Assembly (NCBI GenBank): GCA_028282395.1
Contig: JANQHY010000219.1
Coordinates: 1 to 6,433, forward strand
Direction: 5' to 3'
Length of the DNA stretch: 6,433 bases
From: Gammaproteobacteria bacterium
Lineage (GTDB): Bacteria; Pseudomonadota; Gammaproteobacteria; UBA12402
The notes below the pieces were generated by a model. That model was given only the letters and a program-made list of their open reading frames with translations. It did not search any database and had not been told where the DNA came from. Shown in pieces: positions 1 through 5,911 of the stretch. The position numbers were made by a program, and so were the translations under genes. Position 1 is the first letter of the stretch. Each line of letters begins with the position of its first letter.

Positions 1-952
1 TCGCCATCATGCCGAAAGCTTCGGCAAGTGATGGCATGACGAAGATATCCGCTGCAACAAGCGCATCTCTAATTTGTGCTTCATCATTGCTCCAACCAAG
101 ATTAATAATTTGGAAAGGGTGGTTAAATTGTTGTTTTAACGGTTTACGGCCTAGCGTGAGAATTGTTATCGGCTGTTGAGCTTTAATACGGTTAAGAGCT
201 TGCAGAATATAGGGCAGTCCTTTGAATTCATTGTTATCTGAGCGAAAAGCTATTACTAGTGCATCATCAGCAATGCCAAGTTTTTTACGTGCACTGGGGG
301 CTGCAGCAGTGGAGAAGAAATTGAGATCAAGTCCGAATGGAATTTGATGAACGGTTGCATGATTCAACATAGGTGATGCTTTAACCATGTCGTGCATCCA
401 CTTTGATGCAACGATAATAGTAAGGTTAGACTGCTCGTAAGCTTTACGCTTATAATTAAATAGAAATCGAGTGGTATCTATCAATAGAGGTTTGCTAGTT
501 TTTAAGTCAGGGCAGTTGCCGCAACCATTAAGCCAATTTTTACAGTTGCGTGGGTGAATGCAGTGGCCAGTTAGTGCCCAAGGGTCATGTAGTGTCCATA
601 CAGTCGGTTTTGCAGCAGTTATCATTGGTAAATGAGAAAAGCTGAAAAAACCTGAGTGGATAATATGTAGATGAACGAGGTCTGCCTCTTGAAAGGCAGG
701 CATTTTCATCATCTGTTTTGCGTGAGGGTATAGTACCGATTGTAGTGATGTAGCGCGCTCGACAGCACGAATCAGAAGATTCGTACTTTTAATGATTTTT
801 CCACCAAAGGTTAATACCTCCGGATTATCTGTATCCTTAAACCAGACTAGATGGCGTGAGTCTATACCATTTTGTTTTAATAGAGGGGTAATAGAGAGTC
901 CATGGAATCGCCGTCCCGGGGATTCATAACCATTAACCTGTAGTATTTTCAT
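1..952 (-). CDS. GT4-type glycosyltransferase (3' end cut by window edge)
   Basis: Reading leftwards from ATG at 952 gives 317 uninterrupted codons to the window edge. The protein begins MKILQVNGYESPGRR, a typical GT-B opening with a glycine-containing first loop. Residues 122-131 read HDPWALTGHC, a motif common in colanic-acid and O-antigen type glycosyltransferases. It is followed by further cysteines at 137, 144 and 147 (C-x5-C-x6-C-x2-C), which could form a metal knuckle. PFGLD at 205-209 and FKGL at 243-246 fit the C-terminal nucleotide-sugar-binding domain. PSLAEAFGMMA at 307-317 is the start of the GT4 E-x7-E motif, E311 being its first glutamate; the window ends before the second. By family it transfers a sugar from a nucleotide donor onto a cytoplasmic glycan or lipid acceptor; donor and acceptor cannot be read. 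It lies 45 bases after the oxygenase gene on the same strand with a weak ribosome site, so co-transcription is likely. Confidence 0.9.
   Translation of the reverse strand, partial: MKILQVNGYESPGRRFHGLSITPLLKQNGIDSRHLVWFKDTDNPEVLTFGGKIIKSTNLLIRAVERATSLQSVLYPHAKQMMKMPAFQEADLVHLHIIHSGFFSFSHLPMITAAKPTVWTLHDPWALTGHCIHPRNCKNWLNGCGNCPDLKTSKPLLIDTTRFLFNYKRKAYEQSNLTIIVASKWMHDMVKASPMLNHATVHQIPFGLDLNFFSTAAAPSARKKLGIADDALVIAFRSDNNEFKGLPYILQALNRIKAQQPITILTLGRKPLKQQFNHPFQIINLGWSNDEAQIRDALVAADIFVMPSLAEAFGMMA
3..35. repeat. Long hairpin-forming inverted repeat inside the glycosyltransferase gene
   Basis: Outer arms GCCATCA (3-9) and TGATGGC (29-35) and inner arms GCCGAA (11-16) and TTCGGC (20-25) nest around a three-base loop. 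Only T10 opposite AAG (26-28) is unpaired, giving about 13 base pairs. It lies in codons for the catalytic PSLAEAFGMMA stretch, so it may be a by-product of coding. Confidence 0.5.
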
Positions 953-997
953 GCCTGATAGTTCTCTATTAGCTTGATAGGCGCATTGTGTGACTTT

Positions 998-1801
998 TTA
1001 TGTATAGTCTCGCGTAACATTACCTCTTTTATCGGTGAAGTTACGTTTTTTCCACAGAGCGCTATGTGGTTGATCAACAATATTCTGCTCGGTATCGCGT
1101 GGTGCTTTGGTGTAGTAGTAGAGGATAATCGATTTACGATATTCGCCTTCAGGGAAGTTTAGTGGGTCGGGCAAACCATGATAACTTTTGTCATGGGTGT
1201 CAAAAACGACTAAGCGGTTGTAGAGGGGCGCAACTTTTTTTACGCAGGTCTCTCCCAGATTATCATAGATGCCAAATTCACCGCCCCAATTCTCTTGCCA
1301 GTTAGGGTTTAGATATAGAATGGCATTGATGCGTCGATTAAGACTGGTGGCATCGTGATAATTGCCATCAACGTGGACATCAAGCAGTCCACCAGGTAGC
1401 GTTATGTTGAGCCCACCGCCAGTAAAGTAGGGGTCGGGAATAATTTTTTTAATGTCAAGAATCTCTGCCAAGGTTAACAGAAATGTTGATGAATTCAGTA
1501 GACGCACACTATCGACAATTGCATCCGGTATGTCAAATTCGGATTTCCACGTAGTGCGCTGTTTAATCTCAATGTCACTATCATTCTCTCTATCCCAGGT
1601 ATCCTCTTGTGGGTGAGGGAAGCCTTCCAAGCATGATAGTGCCATTTCAGCTGGTAAGAAGTTATCTACAATCAGATGCTTAAAAGGAGAAGTATGATAA
1701 TTGCCATTCTTTTTGGCGGCCAGCATCTTGTTGCGAATTGTGGTTGCTGCAGCCTTTAACTCAGCTTGAGAAAAGCGTTTTAATGGGTGATCATTGGCCA
1801 T
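998..1801 (-). CDS. 2-oxoglutarate/Fe(II)-dependent oxygenase, prolyl-4-hydroxylase-like
   Basis: This 267-residue protein has the complete metal site of the 2OG-Fe(II) oxygenase superfamily: H143-V-D145 (in LLDVHVDGNYHD) and the distal H208 (in DKSYHGLPDPL). R222, in EYRKSIILYYY, is well placed to bind the 2-oxoglutarate carboxylate. The segment NAILYLNPNW, then WGGEFGIYD, then NRLVVFDT is the usual double-stranded beta-helix order for prolyl-4-hydroxylase-type members. Residues 1-120 form a family-typical helical and strand lead-in. No signal peptide or membrane segment is visible, so it is cytoplasmic. It should couple oxidative decarboxylation of 2-oxoglutarate to hydroxylation of an unknown substrate. 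Relatives of this size often sit beside glycosyltransferases in polysaccharide loci, and here it is first in a unit with the GT4 gene. The ATG at 1801 is preceded by a weak TTAGG ribosome site. Confidence 0.9.
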   Translation of the reverse strand: MANDHPLKRFSQAELKAAATTIRNKMLAAKKNGNYHTSPFKHLIVDNFLPAEMALSCLEGFPHPQEDTWDRENDSDIEIKQRTTWKSEFDIPDAIVDSVRLLNSSTFLLTLAEILDIKKIIPDPYFTGGGLNITLPGGLLDVHVDGNYHDATSLNRRINAILYLNPNWQENWGGEFGIYDNLGETCVKKVAPLYNRLVVFDTHDKSYHGLPDPLNFPEGEYRKSIILYYYTKAPRDTEQNIVDQPHSALWKKRNFTDKRGNVTRDYT

Positions 1802-1843
1802 TTTGTATACCTAACATCATAATTATTAATAATAAATTTCGCT

Positions 1844-1872
1844 ATTATAACGAATTTGCCATGGGAATACAA
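1844..1872 (-). promoter_or_regulatory. Sigma-70-like promoter for the oxygenase-glycosyltransferase unit
   Basis: On the minus strand a perfect TATAAT (1849-1844) lies 17 bases downstream of TTGTAT (1872-1867), which matches the consensus -35 only in TTG. The predicted transcript starts near 1837, leaving a leader of about 36 bases before the ATG. It overlaps a candidate promoter on the other strand. Confidence 0.6.
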
Positions 1873-1884
1873 CATTATTAAAGT
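1856..1884 (+). promoter_or_regulatory. Candidate promoter for the 194-residue orphan gene
   Basis: TTGCCA (1856-1861, 5 of 6 consensus) and TAAAGT (1879-1884, 4 of 6) are 17 bases apart. A start near 1891 would give a leader of about 130 bases that carries the 1904-1959 inverted repeat. Nothing convincing lies closer to the gene: TTGTCC (1956-1961) is followed only by a poor TAGTCT (1979-1984). Confidence 0.35.
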
Positions 1885-1903
1885 ATTGGCAACAGAATGG
1901 GTA

Positions 1904-1959
1904 ACAACCTTATTTGTTTCTTCTGTTCTTTTTTGAATGATTAACCTAAATAAGGTTGT
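1904..1959. repeat. Perfect 12-base inverted repeat in the divergent control region
   Basis: ACAACCTTATTT (1904-1915) is exactly matched in reverse complement by AAATAAGGTTGT (1948-1959) across a 32-base T-rich spacer. A second, compact pairing, AACCT (1943-1947) with AGGTT (1953-1957), reuses the right arm and so excludes the long one. It may be a paired operator or, if transcribed rightwards, a leader with two alternative hairpins. No U-tract follows, so it is not an intrinsic terminator. Confidence 0.6.
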
Positions 1960-2021
1960 CCAGGGAGGTGATATTCTGTAGTCTATTTTAATTAAAAATG
2001 AACAATAGTAAGGGGTAGAAT

Positions 2022-2606
2022 ATGTCATACAGTTTTGAAAAGAATTATGATGTGAATAGGACTTTTGTTTATCATGAAGATGAGTCTTTCTATAATAATG
2101 TAAAAAAATATATCATGTATAATGTCAATAAAGGCACATACTATTTTATTGCGTCTGCTTATCTGTCAACTGAGAAAGAGACAAGAATTTGGGTGCGACA
2201 ACCCACTGTAGACTCAGATAGTTCAGATTATGAGATACAAGATGTTTTGGATATTCAGCTAACTGTCGGAAATGCCGGTTTTATAAATTTTCAACTAGAT
2301 AAAGAAGATAGAATAAGTGCGGTAGAAGTAGATAAGACGGCTAAAATACAAGATATTTATAAATATGCAGATGACAAGGTATTAAAAATAACGAAAGCAA
2401 GGCTTTCACAAGTAAATGCCTGCCTTGGAACAAATTGTGAGCAAACTGACGCGGCTCTTGTTGAAAAAGACCACGAAAAAAAGCATAAGCCAATGGTTGA
2501 AATAATATGTTGGGCATTTTGGCGAGAGCATGTAAAAAATCCGCCAGAAAAATTGGTTGAGCAGACAACAGAGTTTGCCTGTCAACAGAAAATGCAAATT
2601 CAATAG
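2022..2606 (+). CDS. Unrecognised 194-residue protein, AT-rich orphan
   Basis: I do not recognise this protein. It starts at ATG 2022 behind a good ribosome site, AGGGGT at 2011-2016, six bases from the first GGGG. The first 120 residues are rich in aromatic and charged residues (YHEDESFYNNVKKYIMYNV, then KGTYYFIASAYL) with strand-like alternation. This suggests a small beta-rich domain containing an acidic SDSSDYE loop near 70. The rest is lysine- and glutamate-rich and probably helical. It has four cysteines, two as CLGTNC near 134-139, the others at IICW and FACQ. No signal peptide, lipobox or membrane helix is seen, so it is probably cytoplasmic. Its coding sequence is visibly richer in A and T than the neighbours, with many AAA, ATA and AAT codons. 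That hints at separate ancestry. It is preceded by a structured control region and followed by an independently promoted gene, so it is probably transcribed alone. Confidence 0.75.
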   Translation: MSYSFEKNYDVNRTFVYHEDESFYNNVKKYIMYNVNKGTYYFIASAYLSTEKETRIWVRQPTVDSDSSDYEIQDVLDIQLTVGNAGFINFQLDKEDRISAVEVDKTAKIQDIYKYADDKVLKITKARLSQVNACLGTNCEQTDAALVEKDHEKKHKPMVEIICWAFWREHVKNPPEKLVEQTTEFACQQKMQIQ

Positions 2607-2669
2607 AGCCCTAGTGTGGCAGAAAACTTCCGATTTGTTTTCCTGCTATCGTAAGTAATACTATTATTA

Positions 2670-2699
2670 TTGACAGTGATTTTGCCATTTTAGTAGAAT
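2670..2699 (+). promoter_or_regulatory. Near-consensus sigma-70 promoter for the questin oxidase-like gene
   Basis: A perfect TTGACA (2670-2675) is followed after 18 bases by TAGAAT (2694-2699, 5 of 6 consensus). This is the best two-box promoter in the window. Transcription would begin near 2706. It lies in the 100-odd-base gap after the orphan gene, so the downstream gene need not rely on read-through. Confidence 0.7.
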
Positions 2700-2734
2700 G
2701 GCTTCTTAAGGGTAAGTGAAAAACTTTCTGCTGT

Positions 2735-2739
2735 GGGAG
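2735..2739 (+). promoter_or_regulatory. Ribosome binding site deciding the questin oxidase-like start
   Basis: GGGAG stands six bases before GTG at 2746. The earlier in-frame GTG at 2716 has only AAGGG (2708-2712) three bases away, which is too close. It would also leave a leader of only about ten bases from the predicted transcription start. Confidence 0.6.
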
Positions 2740-2745
2740 ATAAAA

Positions 2746-3780
2746 GTGCAAGACGAAGTTTTCGCCTTACTAGAAAAGGCCAGTCTATATTTGCCAACCT
2801 ATCAAAATGGCATGTCAAACCATTTACCTATGGTATTGATTGCACTTAGCAGAATCGGTGCCAAGGTGTCTGATATAAAAAAATTTTATGCACAGTACAT
2901 TGATAAATTAATCTTGATTCCAGATAATGGTGATAATATTGCTGCAATCACTCATGATAATTGGCGTATCTATCTTGGCAGTAATGAATATTACAAGGCA
3001 TACAGCAGTTATTTTAGTGAAGAGTGCCAACAGCTTGGGCATACGGTATTTTTGAATCAATATATTGGATTGCTTGCTAACGGTATAGGGAGTGGTGCAT
3101 TCCATGCGCTAATTAGGCTAGGTTATGCGCTTGATCTCTATAATGATAATGAAACATTAGGTATGAGTGAAATTGTAGCAAGTATTAGCTATTGGGCTTC
3201 CCACTACCTAAATATTGGTAACATATCAGATGTCATACGTTATAGTGGTCCTGAACAGGCCTTTAACCATCTTTATGAGCAATGTAAAGAGAGTGTCATT
3301 AAAGCTTCACATGATGGGTTAATTTACCAACGTATGCAGTCTGCTGCTGCTCAGTATCCGCAATTAGCTGAACTAGTAACACGCTTTGTTATGACATCTA
3401 ATACGTTGACAGAGCTTAATGCCCTTGCACTAAAATCACATATTCAATGTAATACCTTTGAAACCCTCCATTTGATTACAGCTTCTCATGCCCTGCAACT
3501 TGTTATGCAGCAGTTGAGTGAAGGTGAAAAAGAGATTGTTGCCAATGCTTTTGCCTATCATTTTGCTAGTGTCTATTTGGCAATTGGTTTGCCGCAATTG
3601 GCTGAATTGAATAGTGATGAGTATCAGCAATATGAGCAATTAGATTGGCAACCACTCTACCAACAGGCAATAGAAAGTGGTAATGATCATACAATTAAAT
3701 TACTCTATAGCTGTAATCAGCACTATCAAAGAGAGAGTCAGCCAATCTACAAATTCATTGCTCAACGCCATTTATCTTAA
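2746..3780 (+). CDS. Questin oxidase-like protein (DUF4243 family)
   Basis: From GTG 2746 the product is 344 residues; a start at GTG 2716 would add ten (MKNFLLWEIK). The N-terminal PTYQNGMSNHLPMVLIALSRIGA (about 17-39), with the NHLPM core at 25-29, is a hallmark of the questin oxidase-like family. GSGAFHALIRLGYAL (115-129) and LHLITASHAL (241-250) are two further histidine-bearing family motifs. The protein is mostly helical, has no signal peptide and should be cytoplasmic. The fungal founder GedK opens the anthraquinone questin by a Baeyer-Villiger-type oxidation in geodin biosynthesis. Bacterial members mostly lack an assigned substrate, so only oxidative chemistry on a small molecule is suggested. 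PQLAEL occurs twice, at 205-210 and 283-288. The gene has its own promoter and converges tail-to-tail with the acyltransferase gene. Family assignment is from remembered motifs and is fairly secure; the reaction is not. Confidence 0.8.
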   Translation: MQDEVFALLEKASLYLPTYQNGMSNHLPMVLIALSRIGAKVSDIKKFYAQYIDKLILIPDNGDNIAAITHDNWRIYLGSNEYYKAYSSYFSEECQQLGHTVFLNQYIGLLANGIGSGAFHALIRLGYALDLYNDNETLGMSEIVASISYWASHYLNIGNISDVIRYSGPEQAFNHLYEQCKESVIKASHDGLIYQRMQSAAAQYPQLAELVTRFVMTSNTLTELNALALKSHIQCNTFETLHLITASHALQLVMQQLSEGEKEIVANAFAYHFASVYLAIGLPQLAELNSDEYQQYEQLDWQPLYQQAIESGNDHTIKLLYSCNQHYQRESQPIYKFIAQRHLS

Positions 3781-3846
3781 TCATACAGGGCTATGTGACA
3801 TTTTATTGTTGGCTCTGCAGACTGCTGAAGCGTAAATCCAATTACG
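3781..3846. other. Convergent spacer without a clear terminator
   Basis: Two genes end here facing each other, 66 bases apart. The only stem seen is CGTAA (3831-3835) with TTACG (3842-3846), five base pairs, AT-leaning and without a good T-tract on either strand. Either the terminator is inside a coding end or termination is factor-dependent. Confidence 0.4.
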
Positions 3847-5124
3847 TTAATTTTGAATAGATAGATTATCTTTCAATATTGTTAATGTTCTTTCTGCATA
3901 AGCTTGGGCGGTTTTATCACTGATAACTGGTACGCAGTAGTTGAAGTCTAAACATAAAGTGTTCTGAATGGTTGTAGCAAAGACGACCATACTAAGCAGT
4001 AATTGATTTTTTACGGTAAAAAAGTAGTTTGATACATTGTATTTGCCACAATCCTCGAATGCTTTATCAACGACACCGAGATTACTGCATGTGTAAGGGA
4101 TAAAACATTGTTCTTTCTCTATTGAACCAAGTATAGAGTTTGTGAGTGCTTCCAGAGCAGATGGATCGCCGCTTTCATCTAAGGCGTACTCATAAATAGT
4201 TTTTCTATAAGTATGCAATATCTGTTTTGTCGTTTCCCAAAAACTGATATCGCTATCATAATTTAGTGCAAACATTACTTGGTGGGCATAGAGAGCAAGT
4301 ACGCGCTCTTCGACTAAAGGTTTAGTATAAGGACGAAGATTGAGTGCAACAGAGAATATCATCTCATTATCTACTATATTATCCTGCTCAAGAAAGGCTT
4401 GCATCATTGCAGCACTTATTGCAGCCGTGACAGTGACATTATGGGCGCGGCAGGATTGTAATAACTGGTCAACTATGTTGGGTTCCAATCTATGCAAAAT
4501 ATTCTTTGAAACGGGTGCTTGGACTGAGGGGGAGTTTTCGAATTGAGCCGCTTTCAGAGATAACTGTGGTGGCTGTGGTGGCGGTGAAAACCGTGTATAG
4601 TCGAAAATATTCTCCAAAGGTTCCGGGATCGGATAAGAGGTTCTTTGGGGTTCTTTACCCACTTCTAATTCGATGATACAGCGCAGTAGATCACCCAGTA
4701 GCCAACTTATTGACTTGCCATCTGAAATAATATGAGAGCAGCCGAAAATAATGTAACTACTATTTTCTTCTTCTATCGTAATGAGTGTCGCACGCCACAG
4801 GCTTTTCGTTTCAGTAAAATTTTTTACAATAGAGATGCTATACTCTGTCTCAATATCCTTAAATGGTATATTTGTCAGATGTTTAATTTCTATATCGGAA
4901 AAATTTGCTGAAAAGTTAAAGGAATGATCATTATTTGAGCCGGTGACTGTAGCGTGTAACAGAGGTTGGCGATCAAACATAATGTGCCATGCCTGGTGAA
5001 AAAGCGTGAAATCAATTAGTGCGTCGACTTTTATTAGCGTTGACATCGCTGTCGAGCCGTGAGCTTCTTTCTCAAGAATCCTTGTCGTTTTTTCTCTAAC
5101 GCCTAATTTTCTTTTATTATTCAT
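3847..5124 (-). CDS. Condensation-domain superfamily acyltransferase (PapA/alcohol acetyltransferase-like)
   Basis: The 425-residue product starts at ATG 5124 with MNNKRKLGVREK, matching the RKLG-type opening of this family. A TTG at 5136 would add four residues but has no better ribosome site. The opening through AWHIMFDRQPLLHATV (45-60) is the standard first lobe of chloramphenicol-acetyltransferase-like folds. The active-site motif is SHIISDG at 130-136: catalytic H131, D135 and G136 are kept, but the first histidine of HHxxxDG is serine. A proline-rich linker (PPPQPPQ, near 181-187) separates the lobes. NLRPY (262-266) and SNLG (347-350) are family signatures, and DFNY (393-396) lies near the DFGW position. 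It should be a free-standing cytoplasmic enzyme moving an acyl group from CoA or a carrier protein to a hydroxyl or amine. Acyl donor and acceptor are not readable. It lies 81 bases behind the decarboxylase-family gene with its own promoter between. Confidence 0.85.
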   Translation of the reverse strand: MNNKRKLGVREKTTRILEKEAHGSTAMSTLIKVDALIDFTLFHQAWHIMFDRQPLLHATVTGSNNDHSFNFSANFSDIEIKHLTNIPFKDIETEYSISIVKNFTETKSLWRATLITIEEENSSYIIFGCSHIISDGKSISWLLGDLLRCIIELEVGKEPQRTSYPIPEPLENIFDYTRFSPPPQPPQLSLKAAQFENSPSVQAPVSKNILHRLEPNIVDQLLQSCRAHNVTVTAAISAAMMQAFLEQDNIVDNEMIFSVALNLRPYTKPLVEERVLALYAHQVMFALNYDSDISFWETTKQILHTYRKTIYEYALDESGDPSALEALTNSILGSIEKEQCFIPYTCSNLGVVDKAFEDCGKYNVSNYFFTVKNQLLLSMVVFATTIQNTLCLDFNYCVPVISDKTAQAYAERTLTILKDNLSIQN

Positions 5125-5158
5125 TGCTTTAACCAAAGTTTTTTAACATATAAGGCAG

Positions 5159-5167
5159 ATTATACCA
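5159..5167 (-). promoter_or_regulatory. Extended -10 promoter for the acyltransferase gene
   Basis: On the minus strand TGG (5167-5165) directly precedes a perfect TATAAT (5164-5159), giving an extended -10 element that can work without a good -35. None is seen at 16-18 bases. Start near 5152 gives a leader of about 28 bases with no obvious Shine-Dalgarno. Confidence 0.55.
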
Positions 5168-5205
5168 TAATATGGGCTTGGGTTCTATAATTATCTACAA
5201 TGCTA

Positions 5206-5583
5206 TTATTTCATATTACGAATTACCTCTTTGTAAACTTGCATGGCATTAATGACTTTGGGCATACCAATATATGCGATAAGTTGTAATAATGCTTGCT
5301 CTATTTGTACTGGAGTGCAACCAACGTTAAGTGCAGCTTCAATATGTAATTTTAACTGGGGCAGTGTGCCTTGCGTTGCTAATGTTGATAATGTAATAAG
5401 CTCTCTTGACTTTAAATCTAATAAATCATCTCTAGCATAGAATTCACTAAACGGAAAGCCTGTTGCTAGTCTTCGTAAGTCAGGTGATAATTCATCAAGC
5501 GCTTTTTCTACCTCAATACATTTTTCTTCACCAAAGATCATCTTCATGACGCGCTTTGCTGATCTGTTTTCTTGATTAGTCAT
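5206..5583 (-). CDS. Carboxymuconolactone decarboxylase-family protein
   Basis: The 125-residue product starts at ATG 5583, chosen because GGAGGT (5598-5593) stands nine bases upstream. The frame stays open for 55 more codons upstream, but that stretch holds the probable promoter and does not look coding. The core SRELITLSTLAT (59-70), LKLHIEAALNVGCTPVQIEQALLQ (77-100) and AYIGMPKVINAM (103-114) follows the PcaC-type pattern closely, including H80 in the LKLH helix and the Y-x-G-x-P turn. The CxxC redox pair of AhpD-type members is absent; cysteines are single, at 22 and 89. Its length matches stand-alone family members, which form small all-helical oligomers. Functions in this family range from decarboxylation in the protocatechuate pathway to peroxide chemistry. 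No other protocatechuate gene is near, so degradation of protocatechuate is unlikely here and a tailoring role with the neighbouring enzymes is possible. Confidence 0.88.
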   Translation of the reverse strand: MTNQENRSAKRVMKMIFGEEKCIEVEKALDELSPDLRRLATGFPFSEFYARDDLLDLKSRELITLSTLATQGTLPQLKLHIEAALNVGCTPVQIEQALLQLIAYIGMPKVINAMQVYKEVIRNMK

Positions 5584-5671
5584 AGTTGTTATACCTCCAG
5601 TTTTAATGTTATAGAATTTTTTGTGCTCATCCCGGCCTCTTTTATTGGCGCTTATGAAATTGTAGATTAAC

Positions 5672-5700
5672 ATCTTAAATTTGATTGCGTATGTAAACAA
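5672..5700 (-). promoter_or_regulatory. Candidate promoter for the decarboxylase-family gene
   Basis: On the minus strand TTGTTT (5700-5695, 3 of 6 consensus) and TAAGAT (5677-5672, 4 of 6) are separated by 17 bases. Transcription would start near 5665, some 80 bases before the ATG. The weak boxes flanked by repeated heptamers would fit a regulated promoter. Confidence 0.4.
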
Positions 5701-5717
5701 TACGTAAAATATACGCA
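5686..5717. repeat. Three ATACGyA heptamers, possible operator
   Basis: TGCGTAT (5686-5692) and ATACGCA (5711-5717) form a perfect inverted pair. ATACGTA (5700-5706), one base different, sits between them in the same orientation as the second. The cluster brackets the predicted -35 box of the decarboxylase-family promoter, as a repressor or activator site would. Confidence 0.45.
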
Positions 5718-5829
5718 TTTGCCTTGGACAACGATGGGTTAACTCCATCCTGACTATCTGACGAAATCTGTTCTAGCATTGAAGCCATTCGCTATTTTCA
5801 CAAACACGCGCTTTATTCTCTATAAGATA

Positions 5830-5859
5830 TTGATTTTAAATTATTTTAAAGGAAATAAT
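5830..5859 (+). promoter_or_regulatory. Candidate promoter for the adhesin gene
   Basis: TTGATT (5830-5835, 4 of 6) and AATAAT (5854-5859, 5 of 6) are 18 bases apart, predicting a start near 5866 and a 46-base leader. The region is so AT-rich that chance matches are likely. TATACT at 5886-5891 is an alternative -10 without a matching -35. Confidence 0.35.
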
Positions 5860-5911
5860 TTTATTTTATTTTTCTCTGTGTAGGCTATACTTTAAGTAAA
5901 GGTAGTAAATA

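Larger units (their letters stand above)
5584..5911. other. Divergent spacer between decarboxylase-family gene and adhesin
   Basis: This 328-base gap holds the ribosome site and probable promoter of the leftward gene, a heptamer cluster around that promoter, and an AT-rich tract (about 5825-5880) with the likely adhesin promoter. A near-palindrome GATGGGTTAACTCCATC lies at about 5733-5749, centred on GTTAAC with one unpaired T. No RNA gene, terminator or convincing small gene is seen. Confidence 0.5.

Noticed and set aside
974..1162. Plus-strand frame with a hydrophobic product opposite the oxygenase gene
   Set aside because: It lies almost entirely antisense to a gene with intact catalytic motifs and has no ribosome site.
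1998..2018. Six-codon mini open frame (ATG 1998 to TAG 2016-2018) overlapping the orphan gene's ribosome site
   Set aside because: No ribosome site of its own and too short to separate from chance.
1780..2028. Minus-strand 82-codon open frame upstream of and overlapping the oxygenase gene
   Set aside because: It spans the divergent control region, contains the oxygenase promoter and inverted repeat, and has no family-like sequence.
2617..2647. Imperfect stem CAGAAAAC / GTTTTCCTG after the orphan gene as a terminator
   Set aside because: Short, with a bulge, AT-rich and not followed by a T-tract.
3358..3609. Repeated PQLAEL coding segments in the questin oxidase-like gene as an internal duplication
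   Set aside because: Only six residues match and the flanks differ; similar DNA over about 18 bases is compatible with chance in helical sequence.
5584..5748. 55-codon in-frame extension upstream of the decarboxylase-family protein
   Set aside because: A strong GGAGGT site supports ATG 5583, the family normally starts there, and the extension covers a probable promoter.
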